Shown here: in pieces, positions 41,689 through 50,083 of the stretch
Numbering within the stretch: position 1 is the stretch's first letter
How the letters are laid out: each line of letters opens with the position of its first letter
NCBI GenBank assembly: GCA_947632045.1
Contig: CANRNQ010000012.1
Location: 1 to 60,537, forward strand
Length of the DNA stretch: 60,537 nucleotides
Reading direction: 5' to 3'
Origin: an uncultured Clostridia bacterium
GTDB taxonomy: Bacteria; Bacillota; Clostridia; Oscillospirales; Acutalibacteraceae
Notes under the pieces: generated by a model
What the model saw: the letters and a program-made list of their open reading frames with translations, nothing else
Told to the model about the DNA's origin: nothing
Database searches by the model: none
Translations under genes and position numbers: made by a program

Positions 41689-42042
41689 TTATTTCTCGCG
41701 GCTCCTCCCGATTAGAGCCCCCAAATAGCCGAATACGACCGCCGCCGAAATGCCTGCTGCGGCGGCTGTAAGCCCGCCGGTCAGAACGCCCAAAAAGCCC
41801 TTTTCGGCAACAGCCTTCTGTATTCCGTTCGTCATGGTGTAGCCAAATCCGCTCAGCGGCACGGTTGCGCCCGCTCCGGCAAAGTCGACAAGATATTGGT
41901 ACAAGCCTATGCCGCTTAACAGCACTCCGGCGCAAACATAGCCCACAAGTATCCTCGCGGGGGTGAGCTTGGTCTTGTCAATCAATATCTGAGCGATAAC
42001 GCAGATAAGCCCGCCCACCCAGAAAGCGTTTAAGTAATCCAT
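41689..42042 (-). CDS. spoVAE: Stage V sporulation protein AE (117 aa)
   Basis: A small membrane protein of the SpoVA channel that moves dipicolinic acid into the forespore. Sequence features match SpoVAE (the SpoVAEb type): YLNAFWVGGLICVIAQILIDKTKLTPARILVGYVCAGVLLSGIGLYQ and VPLSGFGYTMTNGIQKAVAEKGFLGVLTGGLTAAAAGISAAVVFGYLGALI, with three to four hydrophobic helices. spoVAC and spoVAD, its usual neighbours, are not adjacent here. A possible forespore (sigma-G-type) promoter precedes it. Divergent from rnfC. Confidence 0.92.
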   Translation of the reverse strand: MDYLNAFWVGGLICVIAQILIDKTKLTPARILVGYVCAGVLLSGIGLYQYLVDFAGAGATVPLSGFGYTMTNGIQKAVAEKGFLGVLTGGLTAAAAGISAAVVFGYLGALIGRSREK

Positions 42043-42075
42043 ATCATCAATCCTTCAATTTTTTCTCATTGCTGA

Positions 42076-42104
42076 TAGTATTTTACCGAATTTCCTAAAT
42101 ATAC
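42076..42104 (-). promoter_or_regulatory. Possible sigma-G-type promoter for spoVAE
   Basis: Minus strand GTATA (complement 42100-42104), 17-bp spacer, AATACTA (complement 42076-42082), which differs by one base from the sigma-G -10 consensus CATnnTA. Suggestive only. Confidence 0.35.
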
Positions 42105-42117
42105 ATAGTTATGCGTA

Positions 42118-42146
42118 TTGATTTAAGCGGGATAAAATGATAAAAT
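42118..42146 (+). promoter_or_regulatory. Promoter of the rnf operon
   Basis: TTGATT (42118-42123), 17-bp spacer, TAAAAT (42141-42146), 55 bp before rnfC. Confidence 0.6.
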
Positions 42147-42201
42147 AAAACAGTATATGTGAATATTTTGCAGATATTTAGCGAAGATAGGGGGAAACAC
42201 C

Positions 42202-43548
42202 GTGGGCGAGAATATGAAATTGCCCTTGAAGCCTTTCCGCTCGAGGGGCGGGGTAAAGGCTCCGCACAGAAAGCACACATGGAATAACGAGAGCGTTGTA
42301 ATGCCGCCGCCAAGCGAGGTCATCATTTGTATGAGCCAGCACATCGGCGCGCCGTGTACGCCGGTCGTCAAGGCGGGCGACGAGGTGAAGGTAGGTCAAA
42401 CCGTGGGCGACAGCGACGCATTTATGTCGGTGCCGATGCACTCGTCGGTTTCGGGAAAGGTAAAGAGGATAGAAACGATAACTATGCCGAACGGCTCGAA
42501 GGTTCCCGCCGTAAGGATAGAGAGCGACGGGCTGATGACGCCGTACGAGGGCATAGCCCCGCCGGAGATAAACTCAAGGGAGGACTTCATCAAGGCGGTA
42601 AGGAACAGCGGCGTAGTCGGACTTGGCGGCGCGGGCTTTCCCGTTCATGTAAAGCTGAGCGTTGAAAGTGACAAGGTCGACACCCTTATAATAAACGCGG
42701 CGGAATGTGAGCCTTACATAACAGCCGACAACAGAGAGGCGCTTGAAAACTCGTGGGGAGTGATAAGCGGAATAAAGTCGGTGATGGAGCTTATGGAGAT
42801 AGACCGGGCTATAATCGGCGTTGAGGACAACAAGCCGCACGCGATAAAGGCGCTGCGCGAGGTGTGCGAGGCGGCAAACCGAGATATGCACGGCGAGGTG
42901 TGCGTGCTGCCGCTAAAGGCGAGATACCCGCAGGGCGCGGAAAAGGTGCTGATAAAGGTCTGCACGAACCGCGTTGTGCCCGAGGACAAGCTGCCGGCGG
43001 ACGTAGGCTGCGTTGTGATGAATATCGGCTCGATAGCCTTTGTTTCGTCTTATTTAAAGACGGGTATGCCGCTTGTCACAAAGCGGATAACGGTGGACGG
43101 CGAGGCGGTAAAAAATCCGCAGAACGTAATTGCGCCGATAGGTACGAAAATAAAGGATATTATAGAATTTTGCGGCGGATATAAATGCGAGCCGGAAAAG
43201 CTCATATTCGGCGGGCCTATGATGGGGCTTGCCCTGCCGGACGACGAAATGCCGCTTTTGAAGCAGAATAACGCCATACTCGCCTTTTCAAAAGAGGAGG
43301 CTGCTCGGCTTGAGCCGAGCGACTGCATAAGATGCGGCCGCTGCGCCGCCGCCTGCCCCATGGGGCTGACTCCGCCGCTGATAAGCGGATATATAGCCCA
43401 AAGGGACGTAAAGGGAATGACCGACAGCGGTATCATGGTCTGTATGGAGTGCGGCTGTTGTTCGTTTGCCTGCCCGGCAAACAGACCGATAGTTCAGAAT
43501 ATGCGCGTGGGCAAGGGCATGGTGCGCACCGCCGCAAGGAAGAAATAA
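42202..43548 (+). CDS. rnfC: Electron transport complex subunit RnfC (448 aa)
   Basis: Peripheral NADH- and FMN-binding subunit of the Rnf complex, which couples ferredoxin:NAD+ oxidoreduction to ion movement. A Rossmann-like GLGGAGFPVHVKL (near residue 141) binds NADH/FMN, and two 4Fe-4S motifs, CIRCGRCAAACPMGL and CMECGCCSFACPANRP, lie near residues 375 and 412. The start is a GTG with AGGGGG seven bases upstream; the in-frame ATG at 42214 is too far from that site. Heads the order rnfC-D-G-E-A-B. Confidence 0.97.
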   Translation: MGENMKLPLKPFRSRGGVKAPHRKHTWNNESVVMPPPSEVIICMSQHIGAPCTPVVKAGDEVKVGQTVGDSDAFMSVPMHSSVSGKVKRIETITMPNGSKVPAVRIESDGLMTPYEGIAPPEINSREDFIKAVRNSGVVGLGGAGFPVHVKLSVESDKVDTLIINAAECEPYITADNREALENSWGVISGIKSVMELMEIDRAIIGVEDNKPHAIKALREVCEAANRDMHGEVCVLPLKARYPQGAEKVLIKVCTNRVVPEDKLPADVGCVVMNIGSIAFVSSYLKTGMPLVTKRITVDGEAVKNPQNVIAPIGTKIKDIIEFCGGYKCEPEKLIFGGPMMGLALPDDEMPLLKQNNAILAFSKEEAARLEPSDCIRCGRCAAACPMGLTPPLISGYIAQRDVKGMTDSGIMVCMECGCCSFACPANRPIVQNMRVGKGMVRTAARKK

Positions 43549-43561
43549 GGGGGGAATACCG

Positions 43562-44506
43562 ATGGGAAATATGCTTACCGTTTCATCGTCGCCGCATTTG
43601 TCGAGCGGAGCGACGACGAAAAGAATAATGCTCGACGTAATAATCTCTCTCGTGCCGGCGTCGATAGCGGCTGTGGTTTTCTTCGGCTGGAAAAGCCTTG
43701 TGCTCATCGCCGTATGTATAGTGTCCTGCGTTGCGCTTGAGTATATATGCCGCAGGGTGATGAAGAGGAAAAACACAACGGGAGATTTGAGCGCGGTCGT
43801 GACGGGACTGCTGCTCGCGCTGAACCTGCCGTCAGGCATAAATCCGCTTATAGCCGTTTTCGGCTGTATAGTAGCGATAGTGGTGGTCAAGCAGATGTTC
43901 GGCGGAATAGGAAACAACTTTGTAAATCCGGCGATAACCGCGAGGATAGTCCTGCTCGTTTCGTTCCCCGTGCATATGACAACGTGGGAAAAGCCGTTTG
44001 AATGGCTGAGAACCGCGGACAGCGTAACCGGCGCTACGCCGCTTGCGATGATGGCTCAGGGCGACAAGACGAGCTATCTCGATTTGTTTTTGGGCAACAC
44101 CGGCGGCTGTATCGGCGAGACCTGCGTGCTCGCGCTGCTGCTCGGAGGAATATATCTCGTTATAAGAAGGGTTATCTCCCCTATAATACCGCTCTGTTTT
44201 ATCGGCACGGTTTTTGTTTTGTCGTTTCTCCTCGGCGGCGACCCGCTCTTTCATATAATGAGCGGCGGCGTGATGCTTGGAGCTATATTTATGGCGACCG
44301 ACTATACCACCTCGCCCATGAACCCGCTCGGAAAGGTGATATTCGGCATAGGCTGCGGCGTTATTACTGTTTTGATAAGGCTTTACGCCAATCTGCCGGA
44401 GGGAGTGTCGTTCTCAATAATACTTATGAACATACTCGTGCCTCACATTGAAAACCTGACGAGGACAAAGCCCTTTGGAAAGGAGAAGAAAAATGAAAAA
44501 GCTTAA
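43562..44506 (+). CDS. rnfD: Electron transport complex subunit RnfD (314 aa)
   Basis: Integral membrane subunit with nine to ten helices that carries a covalently bound flavin. The flavinylation motif is SVTGATPLAMM (near residue 155, Thr as the attachment site). GNNFVNPAITARIVLLVSFP is also typical. Thirteen bases after rnfC; its 3' end overlaps rnfG by 14 bases. Confidence 0.96.
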   Translation: MGNMLTVSSSPHLSSGATTKRIMLDVIISLVPASIAAVVFFGWKSLVLIAVCIVSCVALEYICRRVMKRKNTTGDLSAVVTGLLLALNLPSGINPLIAVFGCIVAIVVVKQMFGGIGNNFVNPAITARIVLLVSFPVHMTTWEKPFEWLRTADSVTGATPLAMMAQGDKTSYLDLFLGNTGGCIGETCVLALLLGGIYLVIRRVISPIIPLCFIGTVFVLSFLLGGDPLFHIMSGGVMLGAIFMATDYTTSPMNPLGKVIFGIGCGVITVLIRLYANLPEGVSFSIILMNILVPHIENLTRTKPFGKEKKNEKA

Positions 44507-45065
44507 TCCAAAGGATATACTCCTCCCCGTTGTGGTGCTTTTTGTGATATGCGCCGGAGTTACGGCTATATTGGCGGCGGTGAACAGCGTAGCGGAGCAG
44601 CCGATAGCGGAGCTTGCGGAGCAAAAGGCGCAGCAGGCGCGGGAGGTCGTTTTGCCGCAGGCGGAAAAATTTGAAAAAATGAAGATACAGCACGACGGCG
44701 TGAGCGAATGCTTCAAGGGAGTAAAGGACGATAAGATTGTCGGCTATACGTTCACGGCGAGCGCCAGCGGATACGGCGGATTGGTCGAGGTGATGGTCGG
44801 CATAGACAGCGCCAGCGGAGAGATAAGCGGAGTGTCAATTCTCTCTCAGAGCGAAACACCCGGCCTCGGCGCAAACGCGGTAAAAAGCGAATTTACCGAC
44901 CAGTTTAAGCAGGGTGCAAAGGAAATAAAGGTGATAAAAAACGCTCAGCCGTCCGACGGCGAGATAAAGGCGCTCACGGGCGCGACTATAACCTCAACCG
45001 CAGTGACAAACGCCGTGAACAGCGCGGTTGAGGCCTATGATAAGATAGAAAGGGAGGGAGAGTAA
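44493..45065 (+). CDS. rnfG: Electron transport complex subunit RnfG (190 aa)
   Basis: One N-terminal membrane anchor (ILLPVVVLFVICAGVTAILAAVNS) and an FMN-binding domain on the outer face. Flavin attachment motif is ALTGATITSTAVTNAVN (Thr near residue 166). SGYGGLVEVMVGIDSASGEISGVSILSQSETPGLGA is characteristic. The ATG at 44493 follows AAAGGAGAAG; the frame is open earlier from a TTG, which would place that ribosome-binding site inside the gene. Overlaps rnfD by 14 bases and rnfE by one. Confidence 0.96.
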   Translation: MKKLNPKDILLPVVVLFVICAGVTAILAAVNSVAEQPIAELAEQKAQQAREVVLPQAEKFEKMKIQHDGVSECFKGVKDDKIVGYTFTASASGYGGLVEVMVGIDSASGEISGVSILSQSETPGLGANAVKSEFTDQFKQGAKEIKVIKNAQPSDGEIKALTGATITSTAVTNAVNSAVEAYDKIEREGE

Positions 45066-45751
45066 TGCAAAAGAAAAGTCTTTTCAAGGAGTTTTCAAAG
45101 GGCATAATCAAGGAAAATCCCGTGCTTTGCCTTGTGCTCGGCACCTGCCCAACGCTCGCCGTTACAACCCAGGCATCTAACGCGATAGGTATGGGCGTGG
45201 CGGCTACGATAGTTTTGATATGCTCAAACGCGGCTATATCCCTTCTGAGAAAGGTAATACCCGGCAAGGTCAGGATACCCGCATATATAACGATAATCGC
45301 GGGCTTTGTCACAATGGTGCAGATGCTTGTCAAGGCGTTCGCGCCCGCGATAGACGAGGCGCTGGGCATATATCTCCCTCTTATAGTTGTAAACTGTATA
45401 ATACTCGGCCGAGCCGAGATGTTCGCGAGCAAAAACAGCGTTATCCCCTCTATGGTGGACGGCCTCGGCATGGGAGTGGGCTTTACCGCCGCAATGCTGC
45501 TCATGGGCTCTATCCGTGAGATACTCGGCGCAGGCACCTTCTTCGGGATTCCGATAACCTCCGGCTTTATGGATCCGATACTCGTGTTCATTCTTCCGCC
45601 GGGAGGATTTTTCGTCTTTGGTATGCTCGTCGCTCTGTCGTCAAAGCTGAGCGGACAGAAAAAGGCCGCCGAAGACATAAGCTGTGCAAAATGTCCTATG
45701 AACAAAACCTGCTCCAAGGTAAACGGTGAGGAGGGAAAGTGCAATGGTTAA
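45065..45751 (+). CDS. rnfE: Electron transport complex subunit RnfE with Cys-rich tail (228 aa)
   Basis: Six-helix membrane subunit, opening FKEFSKGIIKENPVLCLVLGTCPTLAVTTQASNAIGMG. LYLPLIVVNCIILGRAE-type loop with conserved Cys is near residue 118. The last ~30 residues leave the membrane and carry four Cys (CAKC, then two more, spacing 2-5-8) that the core family does not need; whether they bind a metal or disulfide is unknown. The stop overlaps rnfA by eight bases. Confidence 0.95.
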   Translation: MQKKSLFKEFSKGIIKENPVLCLVLGTCPTLAVTTQASNAIGMGVAATIVLICSNAAISLLRKVIPGKVRIPAYITIIAGFVTMVQMLVKAFAPAIDEALGIYLPLIVVNCIILGRAEMFASKNSVIPSMVDGLGMGVGFTAAMLLMGSIREILGAGTFFGIPITSGFMDPILVFILPPGGFFVFGMLVALSSKLSGQKKAAEDISCAKCPMNKTCSKVNGEEGKCNG

Positions 45752-46352
45752 ACAGCTCGTTGCCGTCTTTCTTGCGGCAATACTGACGGAAAACTACGTT
45801 CTGTCAAAGTTTTTGGGCATCTGCCCCTTCCTCGGCGTATCAAAAAAGGTCAACACCGCTCTCGGCATGAGCGCCGCCGTAACCTTCGTTATGGTGCTTG
45901 CGACCGCGGTCACATACCCGATATATGAGAATATCCTTGTGCCGTTCGGACTTGAATATTTGCAGACGATAGTTTTTATCCTCGTAATAGCCGGACTTGT
46001 CCAGCTTGTAGAGATAATTTTGAAAAAATATATGCCCCCGCTTTACAACTCGCTCGGCATCTATCTCCCTCTTATAACGACCAACTGCGCCGTTTTGGGA
46101 GTTACCATGCTCGTGCTTGAAAAGGCGGCTCAGGACCCGTCGTATACATATGTAACGGCGCTTGTCAACGCGTTCGGAGCCGGTATAGGCTTCCTTGTCG
46201 CCATGGTAATCTTCGCCGGCGTGAGGGGTCGTCTTGAAACAGCCGACATTCCGAAATCTCTCAAGGGGCTTCCGATAACGCTCGTTTCGGCGAGCCTCGT
46301 TTCGGTTTCATTTTTAGGCTTTGCCGGACTTGTTGAAGGTCTGATGGGTTAA
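45744..46352 (+). CDS. rnfA: Electron transport complex subunit RnfA (202 aa)
   Basis: Six-helix membrane subunit paralogous to RnfE; together they bind a membrane-embedded 2Fe-2S cluster through Cys in ENYVLSKFLGICPFLG (near residue 26) and YLPLITTNCAVLG (near 108). Start ATG at 45744 with GAGGAGGG upstream; overlaps rnfE by eight bases. rnfB follows after 12 bp. Confidence 0.96.
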   Translation: MVKQLVAVFLAAILTENYVLSKFLGICPFLGVSKKVNTALGMSAAVTFVMVLATAVTYPIYENILVPFGLEYLQTIVFILVIAGLVQLVEIILKKYMPPLYNSLGIYLPLITTNCAVLGVTMLVLEKAAQDPSYTYVTALVNAFGAGIGFLVAMVIFAGVRGRLETADIPKSLKGLPITLVSASLVSVSFLGFAGLVEGLMG

Positions 46353-46364
46353 GGGGGGCTTTGT

Positions 46365-47171
46365 ATGAATTCTATATTGATTGCCGTCATAGTTGTCGGC
46401 GCGATAGGACTTGTCGTTGCGGTGGTGCTTGCCCTCGCATCGGCGTTCTTTGCCGTTCCCGTTGACGAAAGAGTTGAAAGACTGACCGAGGCTCTGCCCG
46501 GCGCAAACTGCGGCGCGTGCGGATATTCCGGCTGTTCGGGGTACGCCGACGCTCTCGCAAAGGGAGATGCAAAGCCGGGACAATGCCCCGTGGGCGGAGA
46601 TGAAACGGCGAAGACTGTCGCCGCAATACTCGGCGTTGAGGCGGAGTCGGGAGTGCCGACAAGCGCGAGGGTTATGTGCAGCGGAAGCTGCGATAACACG
46701 GGCAAGAGGGTGAATTATAAGGGGATAGCCTCGTGCTCGGCTGCGGTTCAGCTTCTCGGCGGAGGAGGAAAATGCACATACGGCTGTATCGGGCTCGGCG
46801 ACTGCGTTAAGGAGTGCGACTTTGGCGCAATCAAGGTTTGCAACGGGGTTGCCGTTGTAAACGAGGAGCTTTGCCGTTCGTGCAATAAATGCGCGGCTGT
46901 ATGCCCCAAGTCGCTTATACGCATAGTGCCGCAGCGCAGCGCGGCTGTGCTTTGCAGCAACTTTGACAAGGGAGCCCAGACAAAGGACGACTGCAAGGTT
47001 GGCTGCATAGGCTGTATGAAGTGTCAAAAGGCGTGCGAATTTGGCGCGATAAAGGTCGAGCACTTCAAGGCGACCGTTGACCCGGAGCTTTGCACGCTTT
47101 GCGGAAGGTGCGCGGAGGTCTGCCCCAAGGGAGTAATTGCTCTGCCGTTTATCGACTCTGACGGGCAATAG
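46365..47171 (+). CDS. rnfB: Electron transport complex subunit RnfB (268 aa)
   Basis: Soluble, ferredoxin-accepting subunit anchored by an N-terminal helix. The Fe-S binding region ANCGACGYSGCSGYADAL...GQCPVGG is near residues 45-80. The C-terminal half has four CxxCxxC-type motifs: CTYGCIGLGDCVKEC, CRSCNKCAAVCP, CIGCMKCQKAC and CTLCGRCAEVCP. That is two more than the two-cluster proteobacterial RnfB. A GC hairpin and repeat P6 begin immediately after its stop. Confidence 0.96.
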   Translation: MNSILIAVIVVGAIGLVVAVVLALASAFFAVPVDERVERLTEALPGANCGACGYSGCSGYADALAKGDAKPGQCPVGGDETAKTVAAILGVEAESGVPTSARVMCSGSCDNTGKRVNYKGIASCSAAVQLLGGGGKCTYGCIGLGDCVKECDFGAIKVCNGVAVVNEELCRSCNKCAAVCPKSLIRIVPQRSAAVLCSNFDKGAQTKDDCKVGCIGCMKCQKACEFGAIKVEHFKATVDPELCTLCGRCAEVCPKGVIALPFIDSDGQ

Positions 47172-47190
47172 GCGCCGGTATCCCGGCGCC
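47171..47190. terminator. GC hairpin at the rnfB stop
   Basis: GGCGCCGG, TATC, CCGGCGCC, perfect 8-bp stem starting at the last base of rnfB. It has no T run, so it may act as an mRNA-end stabiliser or as part of the adjoining repeat P6 rather than as a terminator. Confidence 0.45.
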
Positions 47191-47320
47191 ATACGCGGCG
47201 ACCCGTCCGCGCCGCAGGCGCGGACGAAAAACGCGGCCGGAAGCACCGAGATTGCGCAAGGTAAATTTTTGCGCCGCGTTTTTGGTTCCCCCGCAAAGCG
47301 GGGGAATGGTCGCCGCGTAT
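47191..47320. repeat. Palindromic cloverleaf repeat (copy P6)
   Basis: Outer arms ATACGCGGCGACC (47191-47203) and GGTCGCCGCGTAT (47308-47320), which differ from other copies at the same positions on both sides. Hairpin A is 10 bp with GCA loop (47204-47226); arm B AAAAACGCGG (47227-47236) with CCGCGTTTTT (47274-47283); hairpin C TTCCCCCGC, AAA, GCGGGGGAA (47286-47306). All stems are perfect. It fills most of the rnfB-rpsT gap. Confidence 0.9.
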
Positions 47321-47415
47321 TCGCATCGCGGGTCTGCTTAAATTGTGTGCGATTGCGCGACCCTCCACTATATATTGTTCCCACGGAAAAACGCTGAAAA
47401 AAGTTGAAAAAAAAC

Positions 47416-47444
47416 TTGCATTTTTCTTTAATTAGTGATATCAT
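47416..47444 (+). promoter_or_regulatory. Promoter of rpsT
   Basis: TTGCAT (47416-47421), 17-bp spacer, TATCAT (47439-47444), with the ATG 38 bp downstream. Confidence 0.65.
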
Positions 47445-47482
47445 ATTACTTACTGTGAGTATGAGCAAAAGGAGGTAGGACA

Positions 47483-47743
47483 ATGCCAAACATTAAATCA
47501 GCTAAAAAGAGAGTTAAGGTTACTGCGGTTAAAACAGAGAGAAACAAGGCTCTGAAATCCGCTTTGAAAACAGCCGTTAAAAAGGCTCAGGCCGCTATTG
47601 ACGCAAACTCAGCCGATAAGGCTCAGGTGGTAAGCGCTGCGTACAAGAAAATAGACCAGGCTGCTGCCAAGGGTATTCTCCACAAGAATACGGCAGCGAG
47701 AAGCAAGTCCGCACTTGCCCGCAAGCTCAACGCTTCAGCTTAA
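47483..47743 (+). CDS. rpsT: Small ribosomal subunit protein S20 (86 aa)
   Basis: Binds 16S rRNA early in 30S assembly. MPNIKSAKKRVKVTAVKTERNKALKSALKTAVKKAQAAID is the standard S20 opening and the C-terminal AAKGILHKNTAARSKSALARKLNA the standard end. Very strong AAAGGAGGT. Monocistronic, with its own promoter and a hairpin terminator (47770-47798). Confidence 0.98.
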   Translation: MPNIKSAKKRVKVTAVKTERNKALKSALKTAVKKAQAAIDANSADKAQVVSAAYKKIDQAAAKGILHKNTAARSKSALARKLNASA

Positions 47744-47769
47744 AATCAGATAAAGTAAAAGCGCATAGG

Positions 47770-47798
47770 GCGCCCTTTATGCAGAGCATAAGGGGCGC
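47770..47798 (+). terminator. Terminator after rpsT
   Basis: GCGCCCTTTATGC (47770-47782), AGA, GCATAAGGGGCGC (47786-47798), 13 bp with one G-T pair, followed by a weak TTATTCT tract. Confidence 0.7.
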
Positions 47799-47997
47799 TT
47801 ATTCTGTCAAAAAAGCACATTTTAAATAAAAAGTTAATTTTTCTCCGAAGAAGCAAAACCGCAATACTGTTATTGCTATAAAAAAATATATATGATATAA
47901 TTAAAACACATCGTGGCCGCTATTGACCCATTAAAAATAAAGCAGATATTCGTCTATCGTATTTTAAATAATTTCTGCACGGAGTTGTGAAGCGAAA

Positions 47998-49077
47998 ATG
48001 AAAAAAAATAAAAAAGAACAAACGGCAGAGCTGTCGCCTAAAAAAAAGAAGAAAAGAAGGAGCAAAAAGGTCAAAACCACTATCGCGATAATTCTTCTCA
48101 TAGCAGGCTGCGCGGTGCTGTTCTATCCGTCGATAGGCAACGTCGTAACATATTTTCAACAGATGAATGTTGTCGCGGACTACGAAAAGCAGGTCAAGGC
48201 GATGAGAGAAAGCGAGATAAGACGACAAAAAGAGCTCGCGATCAAATATAACGAAAATATAGGGCAGATAACCTTTAAGGATCCGTTTGAGCCCGTATCG
48301 GAGCCGACGGACCCTCCGAAAACCGAGGACGAGGAGCTTGACGAATACTTTACCGCCCTGAGCATAAACGACGAGCATATGATGGGCTATATAAAGATCC
48401 CTCAGATACACGTTACCTGTCCGATATATCACGGGGCGACCGAGCTTCAACTGCAAAAGGGCGTCGGCCACCTTCAGGGCACGGCGCTTCCCGTCGGCGG
48501 AGTCGGCACTCACTGCGTGCTTACAGGGCATACGGGCGTACCGGGAAATATGCTCTTTACCGATCTCGACAAGCTCAAAATCGGAGATAAATTTTACCTC
48601 CACGTTCTCGACGAGGTGCTCGCTTACAGAATAGACGAGATAAATGTCGTAATTCCGAGCGACGCGTCAAAGCTGAAAACAGAACCCGGCTTGGACCTTT
48701 GCACGCTCGTCACCTGCACGCCGTACGGCATCAACACTCACAGATTGCTCGTCAGGGGTGTAAGAACAGAGTATATAGACGGCGAGGACGATTACGAGTC
48801 AGGCTCGATACTCACAACGGACGCCTACGGCAACATAATAGAAAAGCCGCTTGACGGTCGAGACGACACAGTATATGTATTTGGTATTCCGATACAGAAG
48901 TGGGTGCTTTGGATTTTGATTCCTGTGGCGGCGCTCATTCTGATACTTTTGGCAGTGGCGATAGTAAGACTTATACTGCGAAAGCGTCGTGAAAAAGAGG
49001 AGAAGGGTGAGGAAAATGACGGAAAAGGATTTGAAGAGCAACGAAGCGAACACTCCGAAGAAGAAAAAGAAGAATAA
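47998..49077 (+). CDS. Class C sortase (359 aa)
   Basis: A membrane-anchored transpeptidase of the type that polymerises pilins or attaches them to the wall. A Lys-rich N-terminus precedes a helix (residues ~25-45). A DPF lid motif (FKDPFEP, near residue 98), the tell-tale of class C, is followed by the catalytic His in LTGHTG (near 180), Cys in LVTCTPYG (near 240) and Arg in HRLLVRG. A second helix near the C-terminus (VLWILIPVAALILILLAVAIVRLI) is also typical of class C. No pilin or LPXTG substrate is in the window. The next sortase overlaps it by 62 bases. Confidence 0.95.
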   Translation: MKKNKKEQTAELSPKKKKKRRSKKVKTTIAIILLIAGCAVLFYPSIGNVVTYFQQMNVVADYEKQVKAMRESEIRRQKELAIKYNENIGQITFKDPFEPVSEPTDPPKTEDEELDEYFTALSINDEHMMGYIKIPQIHVTCPIYHGATELQLQKGVGHLQGTALPVGGVGTHCVLTGHTGVPGNMLFTDLDKLKIGDKFYLHVLDEVLAYRIDEINVVIPSDASKLKTEPGLDLCTLVTCTPYGINTHRLLVRGVRTEYIDGEDDYESGSILTTDAYGNIIEKPLDGRDDTVYVFGIPIQKWVLWILIPVAALILILLAVAIVRLILRKRREKEEKGEENDGKGFEEQRSEHSEEEKEE

Positions 49078-49906
49078 AATGCCTTTGAGCACAAAGCTTA
49101 TGATACTGGCGGCGGCAATGCTTGTGATAAGTCTTATAATAGGCTTTTACCCAAACATAGCCAAAAGCATAACGGGCATTCAGCAGGAAAACCGGATAAA
49201 CGAATTTAACAAAAATATAGAGAAGGCGCGAGAAGACGGCGAAAATGACGGAATAAAATATCCAACCGACCCCGACGCGCCGGACGTGGTAGACGACAAC
49301 AAGTATACCGACAGCAAGCTGATGAACAAGGAGCAGATAACGGTGAACGAGGAGCAGACCCGAGGGTACGACCCGAAGCTCTTGGCAAAGCTGTATGCCG
49401 ATATGGTGAAGTATAACCGCGAGCTCTATGAAAACGGCCAGATAATTTCCGACCCGTTCTCGTACGAGGAGGAAAGCTTTGATCTAAAGCGTTACAGCAT
49501 ATACGACGACATATTCGGTTATGTTTCCGCGCCGAAAATAAATTTAAATCTTCCCATCTACCTCGGCGCAAGCGAGGATAATATGTGGCGCGGGGCGGTT
49601 CAGCTAACCGGCACGTCCATGCCGATAGGCGGAATAAACACAAATACGGTTCTTGCAGCGCACAGGGGCGTTGTAAATTTCGAGATGTTCGATAATATAG
49701 TCTTCCTTGAGAAGGGCGACTCCGTTTTTGTGACTAACCCCTGGTACCAAATGGAATACAGAGTGGTCAAGAGCGAGATAATAAATCCCACGCAGTCCGA
49801 CAAGGTAAAGATACAGCCCGGCAAGGATATGCTCACGCTTCTCACCTGCCACCCCTACGGTTACACCGATTACAGATATGTAGTATATTGCGAAAGGGTC
49901 AAATAA
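49016..49906 (+). CDS. Class C-type sortase, second copy (296 aa)
   Basis: Homologous to the preceding sortase: Lys-rich start, helix (residues ~30-50), DPF lid (ISDPFSYEE, near residue 145), catalytic His in AAHRG (near 214), Cys in LLTCHPYG (near 280) and Arg in YRYVVYCER. It lacks the C-terminal helix of its neighbour. The ATG at 49016 lies after GGGTGAGG; its start is 62 bases inside the first gene, so the two are cotranscribed and probably translationally coupled. Two class C sortases side by side normally accompany pilin genes; none are seen here. Confidence 0.93.
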   Translation: MTEKDLKSNEANTPKKKKKNKMPLSTKLMILAAAMLVISLIIGFYPNIAKSITGIQQENRINEFNKNIEKAREDGENDGIKYPTDPDAPDVVDDNKYTDSKLMNKEQITVNEEQTRGYDPKLLAKLYADMVKYNRELYENGQIISDPFSYEEESFDLKRYSIYDDIFGYVSAPKINLNLPIYLGASEDNMWRGAVQLTGTSMPIGGINTNTVLAAHRGVVNFEMFDNIVFLEKGDSVFVTNPWYQMEYRVVKSEIINPTQSDKVKIQPGKDMLTLLTCHPYGYTDYRYVVYCERVK

Positions 49907-49971
49907 TAACGGAAACAAACGAACGGCCGTTCTTTTAACAAAATTTTAAAACCAAAAAACTAACCAAAAAA

Positions 49972-49999
49972 CCGCATTGCAGAAGCCTCTGCAATGCGG
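49972..49999 (-). terminator. Terminator of tRNA-Thr
   Basis: CCGCATTGCAG (49972-49982) with CTGCAATGCGG (49989-49999), perfect 11-bp stem; on the minus strand it is followed by TTTTTTGG and more T-rich sequence. Confidence 0.8.
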
Positions 50000-50007
50000 T
50001 TTAGCTT

Positions 50008-50083
<76 letters not shown>

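Noticed and set aside
46314-47489. 391-codon minus-strand frame opposite rnfB
   Set aside because: Antisense of a clear iron-sulfur protein; it spans repeat P6 and the rpsT promoter and has no family features.
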